This document shows, piece by piece, positions 23,949-36,580 of a DNA stretch of 64,000 bases. The stretch comes from Montifringilla adamsi. Its lineage: Eukaryota; Chordata; Aves; Passeriformes; Passeridae. A program made the position numbers and the translations under genes. The stretch spans positions 3,673,041-3,737,040 of the forward strand of contig JAGGNK010012003.1 of the NCBI GenBank assembly GCA_017590115.1, given 5' to 3'. The notes under the pieces were generated by a model that had not been told where the DNA came from, did not search any database, and saw only the letters and a list, made by a program, of their open reading frames with translations. Position 1 is the first letter of the stretch, and every line of letters starts with the position of its first letter.

Positions 23949-23984
<36 letters not shown>
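23947..23984. repeat. G4-A-G33 tract
   Basis: Four G, one A and 33 consecutive G are followed by an A/G-rich tail (AAGAAGAAAGAAAG and A9) to about 24008. It lies immediately before the CpG island. Long G runs form G-quadruplexes readily. They are also prone to length error in sequencing, so 33 should be treated as approximate. Confidence 0.95.
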
Positions 23985-23985
<1 letters not shown>

Positions 23986-24039
23986 AGAAGAAAGAAAGAA
24001 AAAAAAAGTAACTATTTTAAGGAAACATTAACGCGAAAA

Positions 24040-24470
24040 GAACACTCTGCGAAGGTCCGCAGATAAGAATGGTAAGAATTGTTCCCTCCGAGCGGTACAG
24101 CTCGTCCCAGCGTGCGGGAGGACATCAGCCCCTGATGGGAGAATCAGGTTTTAAATCCAGCCCGTTGGTCCGGAGCGCGGGGCCGGCGCTGCCGCAGCGC
24201 CTCGCAGGCGGCTCCGCTGCCGCGGCGCTCCTCGCCAGCGGCTTGCCACCACCTAGTGCCGTCCCTGGGAACTGCCCGGGCCCCGCCACAGCCCGGCAGG
24301 CAGAGCTGCTCCTCTAAGGCGGGCAGGAGCGGCCGCAGCAGCGCGGGGCGGCTCTCGGCAGGAGCGGAGCGGCTGCAGGCAGCAGCGGTGCTCGCGGGGT
24401 CACCGGGGTGATGTCCTTGCACACTCGGCAGAGAGAAGCGCCTGGAAACCACGCAGCGGCTGTAGTTTCC
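24040..24470. promoter_or_regulatory. CpG island, candidate promoter or first exon
   Basis: This is the only clear CpG island in the 64 kb. It has dense CG dinucleotides and GC-box-like words, for example GCGGGGCCGGCGC (about 24176), GCCGCGGCGCTC (about 24219) and GAGCGGCCGCAGCAGCGCGGGG (about 24328). In vertebrates such islands usually mark promoters. There is no obvious TATA box. Frames of 82 codons (plus, 24069-24317) and 102 codons (minus, 24144-24452) run through it, but neither translation is recognised. GC-rich DNA lacks stop codons by chance. The gene it serves, if any, cannot be named. It may be a long non-coding RNA, an alternative first exon or an orphan island. Confidence 0.65.
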
Positions 24471-25284
24471 AGCAAGGTGCTTGCTTCAGTGTGTGACTGA
24501 CAGTTCTGTAGGGTACAGAGGCTTTTCTGATGCATCCTTGGCTGTCTGATGGAGAACAAACGCTGTTCTTACAAACTCACGCTCTGGAGAAACACAAAAG
24601 AAACTGGTAACTTAAAATAGTTTCATCTCTGTGCAAGACCTAATCTGACCATTCAGCTGTATTTACAGCTCTCTCCTGCTGAGATATACTAAAAACACAA
24701 ACATTTTCTTCTGCATTTAATTTAACACTAATCCTAAAATCATCCCATCCTTGCATGCTACGAGAATTATTTCTACTACTTTTACCCATGTTAAGACCAG
24801 CATTGCACACTGAGCTGTTTTTACAGAAATCTGGGACACTTAACTACTCTCACAATCAAGTTTAGGGTGCCAGGATCTGACCTAAGGTCATCTTGCTAAT
24901 GGAGTTAGTGCTGCTTTGGCAGCACCAGTTTTCTCTCTACATATTGCAAAAAATACTTGAACTCAGCCTCTAAAAGGTGCTGAGCAGCTGAAGTTCCCAC
25001 CAAAGTCAGTGACTGTTGAATTTGTCCCACGTCAGTCCAGGCTTTGCTCATCATGTTTATTTGACAGGCAATAACCTTTTTATTGAACCCAGCACAGTAC
25101 ACTGATGATCCACTCGTCAGCAAATATGATTGCAATAATCACTCGGTATTTATTTAACAGCCAATTGCTGTCTTTTGGGAAAGAGTCAATTTACATAGTT
25201 CCAAATTGAAATTAATACATTTTGTAATGGTTATTTAATAAAGGCCAAGGTAGGGGGCTTGTCTGCTGAGAGAGGTGAGGGTGG
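24471..25284. other. non-coding stretch, nothing recognised
   Basis: Base composition drops sharply to AT-rich directly after the CpG island. No gene or repeat is recognised. Confidence 0.55.
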
Positions 25285-25445
25285 GAGACCAGAAATCTGC
25301 ATGTAGTACTTGGTTCTGCCACTAACTTTCTGGATGACCTTGGGCAAATCACTTTGCTGCCACATTCTTTTTATTCCCTTGTAAAACTGGTATAATAGTA
25401 CCCTGGTGCCACAAAGCTTAATTACTGTTTGTAAAGGATTTCAAC
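25285..25445 (+). mobile_element. MIR/CORE-type SINE fragment
   Basis: The segment TTCTGCCACTAACTTTCTGG is followed by ATGACCTTGGGCAAATCACTT and a CTTGTAAAACTGGTATAATAGTACC block. These match successive parts of the MIR consensus on the plus strand. Confidence 0.87.
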
Positions 25446-28070
25446 CTCCCCAGCAAGGAGCTGCATGAATTCCCCCACAGCAGCATGCTGACCCTGGCTG
25501 CAGGAAATGCATGCAGCTGTTTATCTGGAGGGACGTCTAGCTAGAAACACATTTGAGGCCAGTGAAGTATCTTTCTTTTAAGATAAAAGAAAACCTTCTT
25601 CCTCCTACGCTCGCCACCAATGTCAGAACTTCCTATTGCTTTTAAGTGCAAAGTCTCATTTTCTCTGAATATATGTATTCAGGAGCCTGGCCAACCCCCC
25701 TTGGTATCGATTCCCATTGATGAGGCATGTAGGAATTCTTTTCCCATCCCCAGCCTGGGTTTTCCTCATGTGATAGCATCAGACTCTCACTCCTTGTCCT
25801 TTCTTTCCTCTCCCTCTCCCACTCTTCCTTAGGAATATAAAGCACTTCAGAAATGGGACTGGGTTTGCAATAAGTTACTTTAATTGGATTTTTTTGGGGG
25901 GAGGGGGTATTGGTATGCAGAGGTTATCTTTAAATGATTTACTGATGTACTGCCAAGCACTGCTCATTTAACCTCCTTCCTGCTCCCTTTGTGTATGGAT
26001 TCCTCTAACGCTACTGGCAAACAATCTTTTAGAGAGCGTGCCACACATTTCTGCAGTGAAAATCCCAAATGGAAAGCTACAGACACTGCCACTGCAGGGA
26101 TGGCACGTCCCAGTCTCACAGCTTTTGGCACTCAGTCTCCAGAGGCCTGCATGGGCACCCAGCACCTTGCAGGGTGGGCTCTTACCCTCTCCCAGCCCCA
26201 GGAAGGTAAAGGAGAGCATTTTTTTCCCTTTCTGCTTCTTTTTTATTCTTTCCTTTTTTCTTTCTTTTTTTTTTTTTTTTTTCCCTCCCTGTGATCGTTG
26301 AGCCACTCCGACGTGAATTTATGTGTGTAATCATCTGTGTTGTAATTGGCAGCCTGGCATATGAGTCACTAACCAAATTAACTGAAGTTTCCTTTGGGGA
26401 AAAATGTAATCAGTTACTACACTCAGATACATTGCACCAAATTAACCCTTGCTGTTTATAGGGTTTGGGCTGAGCTGCCTGATGGTTTCCTTCCCCAAAA
26501 CACAGGAGAAGGCCAAGAACAGAGAAGGGTCAAAAGCCTCAGGGATGGAGATTTCTTCCTCAAATACCTCCTGGAATGCAATTTACAGTAGTTTCTACCC
26601 TAAGAGTTCAAAAATCACAAATTATATCTGCCCCATATGATGAGATTGACTTTAAAATCGGTAAGATGGAAAAACACATGTTTTGCTTGTTTGGGGCATT
26701 CAGTGCTTCACCATACGAGCTTATGTTTGCAACTCAGATTGTCAGGCCTCTACGTTCAGTGGGAAAGCAAGCTGGGATATTCATAGAATCATATGATTCA
26801 AGAAGCTGGAGCTTTAAAAAAAATCCACTACTGCAGAACTAAAAGTAAGCTGGTCAGAGTTAGCAACACAGCACTTGTTTGGTTTTTGTCTGCACTGAAA
26901 TCTATTCGGTGCCCAAATCTAAGCACCACAGTGGAAATAATTGATAATTTTTTTTTTTTTTGTTTTCTGTCTGAATAAAAAAAAATCAGTAAAAACTTTA
27001 AGTGGAATGTAATATTTTATTTGATCTGAAATGAAACATCAACTTAAAAATACTTTTCTCTTAGAAAAAAAATCAGATGCCTAAATTAATCTTTCAAGAG
27101 TTTCTTCCCCAAGTCAGGTAAATAGATCCAGCTGAGCTTGATCTGCAACTGTCAGAATAAAAAATATTCTACTAAACAGGTCAGAGGGGCTGACCCAAGA
27201 GATCTGGTCTGGTGGGTGACTGAGGTGATGGAAGACTCAAAAAAGTGGTAATTGCTGCTTTATAGTGTCAGGGTCGCTGCTATACAAACATGTAGGTACC
27301 AATCTCTTCAGTTTTAGCCTCTGGAGCTTTGGTATTTGGAATTTTTGGCTTTCACTTCTTGAGGAGTGCAGCACTTCTCACTGAAGTGTTGGTGGAAAGT
27401 AAATCCATGAACCAGTATGAAGGGATGTGAAAGGAGGTAATGGTGACTGAGGGACCAGGACAGCTCTGGTCCCTCCAGCCTCTGTCCTGGGACATCCAAC
27501 CCCAGCCTCCTGGACAATTCAGATTTTCTAGTGTCTTCTGTGTAGGACTGAACTTAGCCAGTTGGAGAAAAACGATGTGTGGAGCCCTGTGGAAGAGGGA
27601 GGAGGAAGGCTGCTTGGAGAACATAACCATAACCACACTGGACAAAATCTGTAATTCAGGCACAACCCCCCCATTCTGCTCAGGGGATGCCCTACAGCTG
27701 CTGCAGGTATAAGCAGAAGATTAAAAAATTTTGGCCCTTGCTCCTACTGAAGTCAGTGAGCTGGTGCAGTGCAACTGAAGTTATGACACCTGCTTTTATT
27801 TTAACCTTAAACTCTCTTCAAAAAGACTCTGAAAAGGTGGGAGATTTTTATTTTTTTTCCCCTTTATTTTCTTTCTTCCTTGCTGCCCCTGCAGAAATAT
27901 AGCACAGGTGTCTCAGTACAACTGTGATTCTTTAGCATGACTGACTTCTGAGTACACTAATATTTCCTTTCTTTTTCATGTTCTCAAATTTTTTCTTCAT
28001 GTATTTATTTTAATAGCTAGAACAATCTATTTTTGCAGTTGGAAGAATGCAAAATTCAATTTATCTCACA
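25446..28070. other. non-coding stretch; possible CR1 end at 26779-26830
   Basis: A short TTCATAGAATCATATGATTC at about 26779-26798 resembles the inverted 3' terminus of CR1, but the body does not follow convincingly. T-rich runs at 26265-26282 (T18) and near 26949 are simple sequence. Nothing else is recognised. Confidence 0.35.
26265..26282. repeat. T18 homopolymer within a C/T-rich tract
   Basis: A polypyrimidine stretch (about 26220-26288) ends in 18 T followed by CCCTCCCTG. No gene context is recognised. Confidence 0.85.
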
Positions 28071-29945
28071 GAACACCTAAAATGAATTCAGGCAGAAAGG
28101 GGGCGGTGGAAGATTTAGGTCCTGCCTGTAAGCTTTTGACTGGAGCCATTTGTCATTTTGCTCCACGGATTGGAGCAATGAAGGTTTTATAGTGTGAGCC
28201 CTGAGAGTGACAGAGCTGGATGTGATTTCCCACTGTTGAGCAGGGTTCACAAGCAGTCTGTGCAAATCCACACCTGCCTGAGACCGGTGTGGAGAGGGGC
28301 TGGGTTGGACACAGTCCTACTCTCATCCCTTGTCCTGGGTGTGGAATCAGCTGGGGATGAGCACGGGGATCACCTGGGCTACCCATGGATACCAACATCC
28401 TGCACACAGCACATTCCTGGGAGCTGCTCCATGCCCTGGCTCAGGTCTGCAGGATGCTCACTGGCACCTTAGTGCTGCAGAAATCAGAGGGAATCACCTC
28501 CTGGAGGTGTGCTCGGTGCTGGAATTGTGTGAAGCCAAGCTGGGTGTACATTCCCAGCTTTTAGGGCATTGTCTGGGATCACAGGGCTGAATAATCCTTT
28601 CCAGGGGTTCTGTCACTCTCTGCCTCCTGCTAAATGGTGACAGCAATTTCAGCTGGTAGGTTCAGCTTGCTGGGGCAAAGAACCAACTGTAGGAGAGGCT
28701 GTGGAGTCTGGCTTTAGTGGAGCTCAGGGCTGGGCATATCTTCACGGGGCTACCAGAAATCCTCTTTGGAGAAGCCTTGGAAGGAGCAGGTGTTCAGGGT
28801 GAGTTGGCTCTTTCAGCCAAAGCAGAACTTCCCCAAAATGCCTTTTCAATGGAAAATGGAGCACAGAGAGCAGTGATGCTGTGACGGTGGGGATGCTTTT
28901 TGGCTGCTGTAAGACTGGGGGGAGCTGGGTGTGCAGACTCCTGATCCTTCCAGTCAGTTTCCACAAGTCTCTGCTTGTCAACACCCCCTTTCCCAAAGTT
29001 ATTTCTCTTCCTGTCTGTTGCTGAGGGCTCTTGGATCCAAACACACCGCATTAGTTCTCACCTGCCATAGAAACCAGCAGTGCTGTAATAAGTGGGTGGG
29101 CTTCACTGCTCAGAGCTGTGCTCAGCTGGGGTGGGGACCTGGGTCAGGCCTAACTCCTGCCACGGCTGTCACTGGGACAGTCACTGGGAGCTCTGGAGGG
29201 ACTGCAGGGACACCTTTCTTTGCCTTGGCCCTTCCCAGGGCACCGCTGATGGCAGGCGTGGCACAACATCAGCCAGACATCCCACTGATGCACTTCCTTC
29301 CCCTGGCAGTGGCCAAGAGCCTGGCCCCAGCACATCACTGCCAAACCAAGCACCCCAAACCCTCCCACTTCTACTCAGAGCAGGGGATGGAGGCAGAGCC
29401 AGGAAACAAGAAGGAAATGCCTGGGAAATGCTCTGTTGTTAACACAGCCCCTGTCGTGCTGCAGCCTCCAGCCTGCTCTGTCTGGGTGTTTGTCAGGCTG
29501 TGTGTGGTGCCCCAAGCTGTGAGGGGACAGGGATGTGCCAGCTGATCCTGCCCAAAGTGGCTGAAGCTTCCCTTTTTCTCAGCCTCTGCATTATTAGAAT
29601 TATGCCAGAGCTGCAGAAAGATCTTTGAGACATGAATTGTAATCGATGCAAGGCAAAATTTGCACTTGGAGTGGTATAAATAGTGCATAAATATCCTTCT
29701 TGCTGTCTGCACTGAGGTGACTCTTGTCTTCAGAACTTCCACTGTTTTTATTGCCTTTTCCCCCTCCCTTCACAATACTGGATTGACTGACTTTATCTTG
29801 GCACTTTCTGTGTCTTGCCAAAAGAACAAACTCAAAATAGCTTTCCAGGGTGCATTTTGGATGGTTTTCTGTGCCACTGAAAGAAGAGATGGTTGTTCCA
29901 AAGAATGCAGTTTATTTTACCCACTTTCACCCTGAGTTTATACAT
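28071..29945. other. GC-richer non-coding stretch
   Basis: Base composition rises here and chance frames lengthen. The longest is 204 codons at 28931-29545 on the plus strand, overlapped by frames in other phases. The translation has no recognisable domain and no repeat or membrane pattern, and local sequence shows no exon structure. I do not call it a gene. Confidence 0.4.
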
Positions 29946-32900
29946 GGGCCATTAGCTGCCAGCTGAGTGGTAAACACATAAATGGTGGAGGTAATGCCTA
30001 CATCTTGGATCCACTTGCTCCAAAAGCTTTTCCCTTCTCCCTAGCTGTGGTTATGAGCTAGCAAAACTCACTTAAACCTTTTCCACCAGCAGAATTAACT
30101 TCCATTAATGTTATGAGTGCTTCAGGCAAAAGAGCATTAGTCTGTTACACCTCCTCTGAGAGGCCTCCTCTGCGGGGTTGAACAGGTTGAATGACAAAGC
30201 AGCCATTTAAAAACCTGTCTGAAGATCCTTCACCAAGAAGGGGGAGTTTTGTAGCTAAGTTGTTTGGGAAGTGGAAAGTCTCAGTGCAATTCCCAGATCT
30301 TCAGCAATCTTTTGGCATCAATCTTGTATCTGCAATCTCTGGTTTTTCTGACCCACATCTTTTTTTGTAGCACCTTTTTCCTCTGGAAAAGGCTATTGAT
30401 GAGTGGCCATGGTGGTGGAAAATAGACACCTTAACCTCCCTGAACTCTGATGGTTTGGGTATGAAAAGGGAGGTAACACCTCTCCCTTCTTCCTCTCCCT
30501 TCTTGTGCCTTCCCTGCCCTTATTTAGAGTGCGAGACCTGACCTCAAACACAAAGTGCAACACAAATATGAAATGTAAATGATTTTCAGCACCTTGTAAT
30601 CTCTTGTCCATGTAATTTCAAGTTAACTGGTGTTGGTGCAGTGGCTGCAGTCTCATCCTGCACCTTTGTAGGTCGGGTTTCTGTGCAGGTCTCAGTGAAT
30701 TTCTGCATAGTTACAGGATCCTCAGGAACAGGCAGAGCCTACTTTACTTAGTAATGGAGAAGGTTGTGAACAGGTCTGTTGTTGAAGCATTTATTGTTTT
30801 TCAACTTAAGTTATGGTTTCATATAAATAATATATGTAGCTAGTCAATGCTTGGGAAATGCATTCTTTTCCTTGTGAAATATTTATGGACTTCAGTGCCT
30901 ACTAAGTACCCAGTCAATTTTGAGAATACAGCTCTAGTGAGAAGGCTTGGTTGCCTTTAAAGTCTTGGCCAGGGTGGGACAGACCTGTTAGCTGAGAGAT
31001 ACTGGAAATCTGATTTTTTATCCATTGATTCATTCCCTTCCTTCCCTCCCTCTCTGTGGGGTCTCTCCACCCCCCCTCAGATTTGAAAATGGAATTGATA
31101 TTGGTGGAGTTTTTGTACTGACAGAAAAGACAATGGAATCCTGTACATCAGTAGGGAACATGTATGGTATGACCTGGTAAAAAACATAATTCACACTGAA
31201 ACAGAAATCTGCTGGGATTTTCACCTGTCAATCAAATAATAAAAATTATTGGAATATTTTCTATAACAAATTATAACCTCCAAAATGCTGTCACTATTCA
31301 CATGTGGTGCTATTTTTCCCAGTGTAGAATTCCCATACGTGGCTTCTGCATTTCTCACATCTTCTGAGGGAAAATGAGAATTACTCCAGACATGGTGGGA
31401 TTGTCCAGAGTGATTTGAGATCATCTGAGACCCCCTGGGAGCTCTCCAGCCTGGGGAGAGGTGTTCCCATGGAAAAACTTGTGATTTAAGACAAAGAAAC
31501 AACATGCTCAGCTTTCACCACAGGTGATAATTCAGACTCCTGATTCACTGTTGGGAATTGTCACAGGGCTCTGCCCTGCTCTTAGACTGGATGACAAGAC
31601 TTTGGAATTCAAAAAAATGGACACCTGAATTTTATTTTGGTTTTTTTTCAAGAAATCAGAATGTCAGCACTTGAAACAGGCACTTGGGGTGCAGTGGTGG
31701 GTGAGCACTTTGGAGGACAGGAGCAGAGATGGCTGAAAATCTGCCACGATGGAATTCACTCCTGAAAAAAACATCCTGAATCCAACAACTTGCAAATCTG
31801 TTTGAACTGATTGAAGTAATCTGAACCATTTAAATAAAATCTTTAATTTTTTTTTATTGTCCAGCTCTGACTCCTGCAGGCTGAAGCAGCCAGCACTGCC
31901 ACAGACCAGTGAAAAGCTGTTTTTGCAACACTTACTGCAGTTTCCTGCTCTGGTGGCCTGTGAATGGGTGATTTTTTTTTTTCTTAATAAACAGCCCTCA
32001 CGTATCTGTCTGAAAGCAACACCATTAAAGCCTTAACACAGCAATCTAAAATGACGTATTTTTTCCCCTTACCTACATGTCAAATCATAAACATCAGCCT
32101 CAGTAATAAATATTTCTATTTTATATGTATATTTTTATGCCTTTATCCCAGTTGGATTTTCAAGGCTAAGGGCTTCAGTGTGAGATCCTTGCTGCATGTT
32201 TAACAAACAAATAGTGAAAAATACGGTATGCTGATGTGGAGATTATTATACATAAATCATTGAAAAATGCTCTTTTTGAGAGGAGAGAATCACAAAAAGA
32301 GTCATTGACCTGAATAAAAGAAGCTCAGCTGTACTCCAGAGAATTTGCCATTTTTGATACGTTAGTGCTTGCTAACAATTGTAATTTATTAATCCTGTTC
32401 TCTCTTCTTTTCCTCCATACTTGCACATTTGATTTTTACTGTAAGCAAGAATTGTATTTATTTTCTAAGAGTGCAAATTGATCTTGTGGTCACTGATAAA
32501 CACTAAAAGCTACTTGATAGTCAAGATAATCTCTCAAAAGACTCATAACCAAAGTAGGTAGAAAAGACCTCCTCACTAGATCATTCCATTTTAATATTTC
32601 TAAGAGAAAAAGCAGTATTTGCATCCTGAAACAGAGCCAAGGATATTCTGCTTGATTTGCAGGTCATAACTCTGCTCATGGTCTGTTTGGAAACAGAAGC
32701 TCCCTGCCTTGTGCAAATTGATGGAGCTCTGCTGCCCCAAATGAAATACAGCCAGCTCTGCTGATACACTCCAGGATGCAGAGCAGGGAGAGGATTTTTT
32801 TCAGAATATCTGCAAAACCAGGATGTCTGTTTTGCTATTTAAATGCGAGCTGAACCCTTGGAAATTGTGTTTGTCATGCAGAGAAACCAGAAACAGTTTA

Positions 32901-33038
32901 GAGAGTCCAGGTACTTTATTTTTACTTCCATATCAAGTGTACCTGTAATGCAGAGCTGTTGTGCAGGACCTGTCAGGAACTGCTTCCACCCTTGGCATCC
33001 CAGAGCTCCCAACTCATGAATTCATATCCATGTACAGG
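29946..33038. other. non-coding stretch, nothing recognised
   Basis: Mostly AT-rich DNA. T and A runs occur near 31640, 31840 and 31970. No gene or repeat family is recognised. Confidence 0.5.
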
Positions 33039-33196
33039 ATATATATATATATATATATAGATAGATATATATATACACATACACACATATATATACATAT
33101 ATATATACACCCCATATATTTTAATATCTATAAATATATATAATAAAATATAAAAATACATATGCATAAAATATAAATAAATATAAATAAATATAT
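33039..33196. repeat. (TA)n microsatellite and AT-rich flank
   Basis: A pure AT run (33039-33059) continues through ATAG, ATAC and CACAC variants to about 33110. Interrupted AAATATAAATA-type sequence follows up to the left arm of the inverted repeat. Confidence 0.92.
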
Positions 33197-33303
33197 GAAG
33201 ACAATCACACCTGCTAGTGCAGGTAGGCATGTGAAGGTCCCTATATATATATATATACACACACAATACACATAAACATATATATAGACATATATACATG
33301 TAT

Positions 33304-33335
<32 letters not shown>

Positions 33336-33401
33336 GTGTGTATATATGTACATATATGCACCTTCATGTGTCTACCTGCACCAGTAGATGTGATTGTCTT
33401 T
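33197..33401 (+). repeat. inverted repeat with 42-bp arms around a TA/CA microsatellite
   Basis: Arms at 33197-33238 and 33360-33401 are reverse complements at 35 of 42 positions. They are separated by 121 bp of (TA)n and (CA)n. All seven differences are transitions. In an RNA copied from the plus strand five of them become G-U pairs and two become A-C mismatches, so the stem would pair along almost its whole length. The arms themselves are ordinary complex sequence, so this is not a trivial microsatellite palindrome. It may be a hairpin-forming relic of an inverted duplication, a short inverted-repeat element, or a transcribed hairpin. Confidence 0.85.
33304..33328. repeat. (CA)n microsatellite
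   Basis: About twelve CA repeats lie in the loop of the inverted repeat, flanked by TATA-rich sequence on both sides. Confidence 0.93.
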
Positions 33402-36400
33402 CTCCTCATGTCTCTGTTTTCCACATTTTTGGAGTATTTTATCCAGCCAGAACTGAATTCTGCAAAGGACAGGACAGGAATTAAACAGAGTCCTGTGTGA
33501 GGTAATCTCACCCCTGTAAATATCCAGTTCTGATCTGTAAGCACCAGGTGTGTGTGAAATAGAAGTTTTCTCTCTCCCAACACTTATTCCAGATACCTGT
33601 ACGATTGCCTTTGAATTCAGCAGCAGGGTCAGCATCATGTTTTGTTTTATTTAACAAACCTTGACTTTTTTTTTTTTTAATAAGAGCTGTTTACTTCCTT
33701 TACCTTCCTTTGAAAACTTAGAATTTGTCTGAGGAGTTTTCTGAGGTCTTCCTCGAGTATGTTGTAAATTTACTGACAGAAGGAACTGAGTATTTGGCTG
33801 CTCATTAGTTCTTGGGGTCCCCCCTCATTCCCCACTCTCTCTGAAGGTGGGCTGTGATGTTCCGCCACTCCACTCAAGTTTTAAATCTTACTCAGGCTCA
33901 GTAAGAGCTGTGCAAAGCTTCTTCCCTAGTCTGGAAATGATTTTTTTTCCCTTGTTATGTGGTTAAGATGAGGTCCTTGCTTGCTAGAACACCAATCTCC
34001 CCCCACTGCTCCTCTTCAGTGCCTGTAAAAAGTATTGGGGGGAAAAGAGATGACATAAACCAGCATGCAAAGAGAAATAATCAGGAAATATGTGGTATAT
34101 TTCTGTCATATATTTTAGTAAAGTCTTAATGTGGACACAAGAGTATCTGTCTTTGTAGATAAATTTCTGTATTCTTAGCATTTATTGAATCAGCAATGTC
34201 CCCATCCATTATGTAACAGCAGCAGCTGGTCAGCCTTTCATGTGATGTACAGTTTCCTTTCCTCCTCATAGAAATGACAGAAAAATGCCATTATTCTTCA
34301 GCACCTTTCAGCTAATATTCTTTCAGATTGTCATCCTTACTTCTATGTAAATGCAAACCCTAATTTAGAAGAATTAGCTTTGAGTAAAGCATTATTTTAT
34401 ACTGGTAGGTTTGGGAAAGAACTTTTTTCCAAAACGGAACCAGAACTGGCTAAAGAAACTTTTGTCAGCATCATCCCTCCTGTGTGCCTGAGCAGTTTTG
34501 GAAAGAGGGATCTAATTACTGGCCTCAGCCAAAGAAAGTGAGCTGAAAGTCTGTACTTCAAAATCCTCTCCACCATAGGTACCTCTCTGACCCTCTGAGA
34601 AAACCTGCCACAGCCTCCCTCAATACTGGGACCTCAGAGGGTTCTCTGGCACATTTCCAGATTATGCCTTCCTTCCCTTCTCTCTGGATTTATTTATTAT
34701 GTATGTTGAGGAAAATGTGACACTAGTGAAAATTTGATGTTGGTGATTTGAAGCCTTTCTTGCTGAGAGCACCCTGATTCCACTCACCTGGTGCATCCCA
34801 CAGAGGATTGCAGTTCCCCAGCCCAGAGGAGGAGCAGTCAGCACCTGAAGGGAGTTCTGCTCTCCAGCAGCTGCAGAGCTGCAGCAAAGGGATCATCTGC
34901 TCCCAGCTGTGCAAGGACTTTGCACAATTCCTGCCAGTTTCTCTCCAAGACAAGGAACAGAAAAAAAAATCACCAAACAGCAATGTACAGAAGGCAAAGC
35001 AGCAGCCCAGGGACCCTTCCCATGTGGGCTCCTGCTTCTCTAGATGAGGGTTTAGTGTAAAGAACACATCTTCTATTTTCTATTAAACAAGCAAACAAAC
35101 CCAATGACACTTTTTGGGAAATTGTTGGAGTTTGGGGTTTGATTCACAGCCTGGTAAGAGAAAATGCTTCTCATTCTGTGTGTATTGTTTTTGGTTTTGT
35201 TTTTTTTTTAGATTTGGTGTCAGTGGCAACCCCAAAGTGGGGCAGATGTTAAATGTCTGGTATCAGACCAAGGACTCTCTTCTAAAATGCTGAGTAAAGC
35301 TGGCTAGAAAGCAAAACATGTTTTAGGGAAAATGGGGATGTTTCAGAGTTTTTGTCTCATCAAAATGAAAATAAGAAGGAAGGAAGAGCAAGTGAGCAAA
35401 CAGGTTCAGCTCCCAGCATGTCAAATGAGGATATTTCTGTAGGATGTAGGAGACCAGGGTTCATGTTTATGGTCTAAAACACCTCCCTGAATGGGATCAA
35501 TCTGTTGAGCACAATTGCTTGTGTTGGGTTGGTCCTGACTTCATAAAAATCCCAGGAGGACCCCAAGGTTGGATATTTGCAGTGGCTGTGGGAAGACTGT
35601 GCCAAATCCTTTCTCTGCTTTATTTGGAGCCAACTCAACCTGTCCTGTATCACATGGTGTAAATCCACAGCACCAGGGGATGTGCTGACCACTGGCTATG
35701 CTGGGATCCTTTCCCAATCAGTTTTTGTCCATCAGTCTCAAGCTGAGCAAGAAGATTCTTCCCAGAAAGCCTTTTGTGAAAATAATGTGTTTCCTGCAAA
35801 ACATTTCAGTTCTGAGAAATCAAGATTTTCTTTCCCCCTGCCCCCCAAAATAATGGAAAAACCCAAACCCCTCTAGTTGGAAAATGCCTAACACCAGCAG
35901 TGAGCTCTGATGAGGTCAATTTCCCACTTGCCTCCTTCCAACATTTGTGTCTTTTTATTTCAAAACAGTTTGAGAGCTGCTCTTCTGGCAGGAAATTGCA
36001 AAAAAAGCCAAGGCTGCATTTAAATTCAGCTGCAGCTTGCATTGAGGGCAGTTTCGAAATAATCTTTATATAGAAGATGTTGTCTCAACTACCTATTGAA
36101 CACACTGAACCTCCCCCATGCCTAATCTCCCTGCTTTGCACAAAACATAAAATTTATCTCATAAACACCAGAACCTGTACCTAAGAAAGAGGCCTGGAAA
36201 AAGAAGCTTTAGCAATAGAAGCAATAAGTCCATCCCAGAGGGACTTTCACTGTCACATGATGACTAACTGGGAATGTGTATGCTGAGAAGGGAGGGAAGA
36301 ACTGATAAGGGGGTCAGAGAGGTTGAAAACACAGATTTTATTGGCATTAGAAATGTGACCACTCTAAGCAGCATGTCCAGGGATCAGCTTTCCTAGACAG

Positions 36401-36404
36401 CAGA
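33402..36404. other. non-coding stretch; possible MIR 5' part near 35400-35475
   Basis: At about 35415-35475 the words CAAATGAGGATA and AGGAGACCAGGGTTCATG hint at a SINE, but the match is weak. T13 at 33666-33678 is simple sequence. No gene is recognised. Confidence 0.4.
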
Positions 36405-36580
36405 TTACTGGTTGTATTCCTACCTCTGCTGTTGGTCTCTTGAAGGGTTCTCAGATAAATAACCTTCCCCTTTGTGCTCCTGTTTCCCTCACTGTAAAGT
36501 GCTGTCAGTGATGTTTGTTGCCTTTGTAAAGCACTTTGAGTTCTGTGGCAAAAGGGAGGCGTTAGAGTTGCTGTTAGTTC
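36405..36580 (+). mobile_element. MIR/CORE-type SINE fragment
   Basis: CCCCTTTGTGCTCCTGTTTCCC is followed by TCACTGTAAAGTGCTG and then TTTGTAAAGCACTTTGAGTTC, the well-preserved core and tail of an amniote MIR-type SINE. It is on the plus strand. Confidence 0.82.

Noticed and set aside
28931..29545. 204-codon gene
   Set aside because: The DNA is GC-rich with overlapping frames in other phases, the translation has no recognisable domain, and there is no splice or promoter context.
32961..33353. Tyr/Ile-rich membrane proteins on either strand
   Set aside because: They are translations of TA and CA microsatellites.
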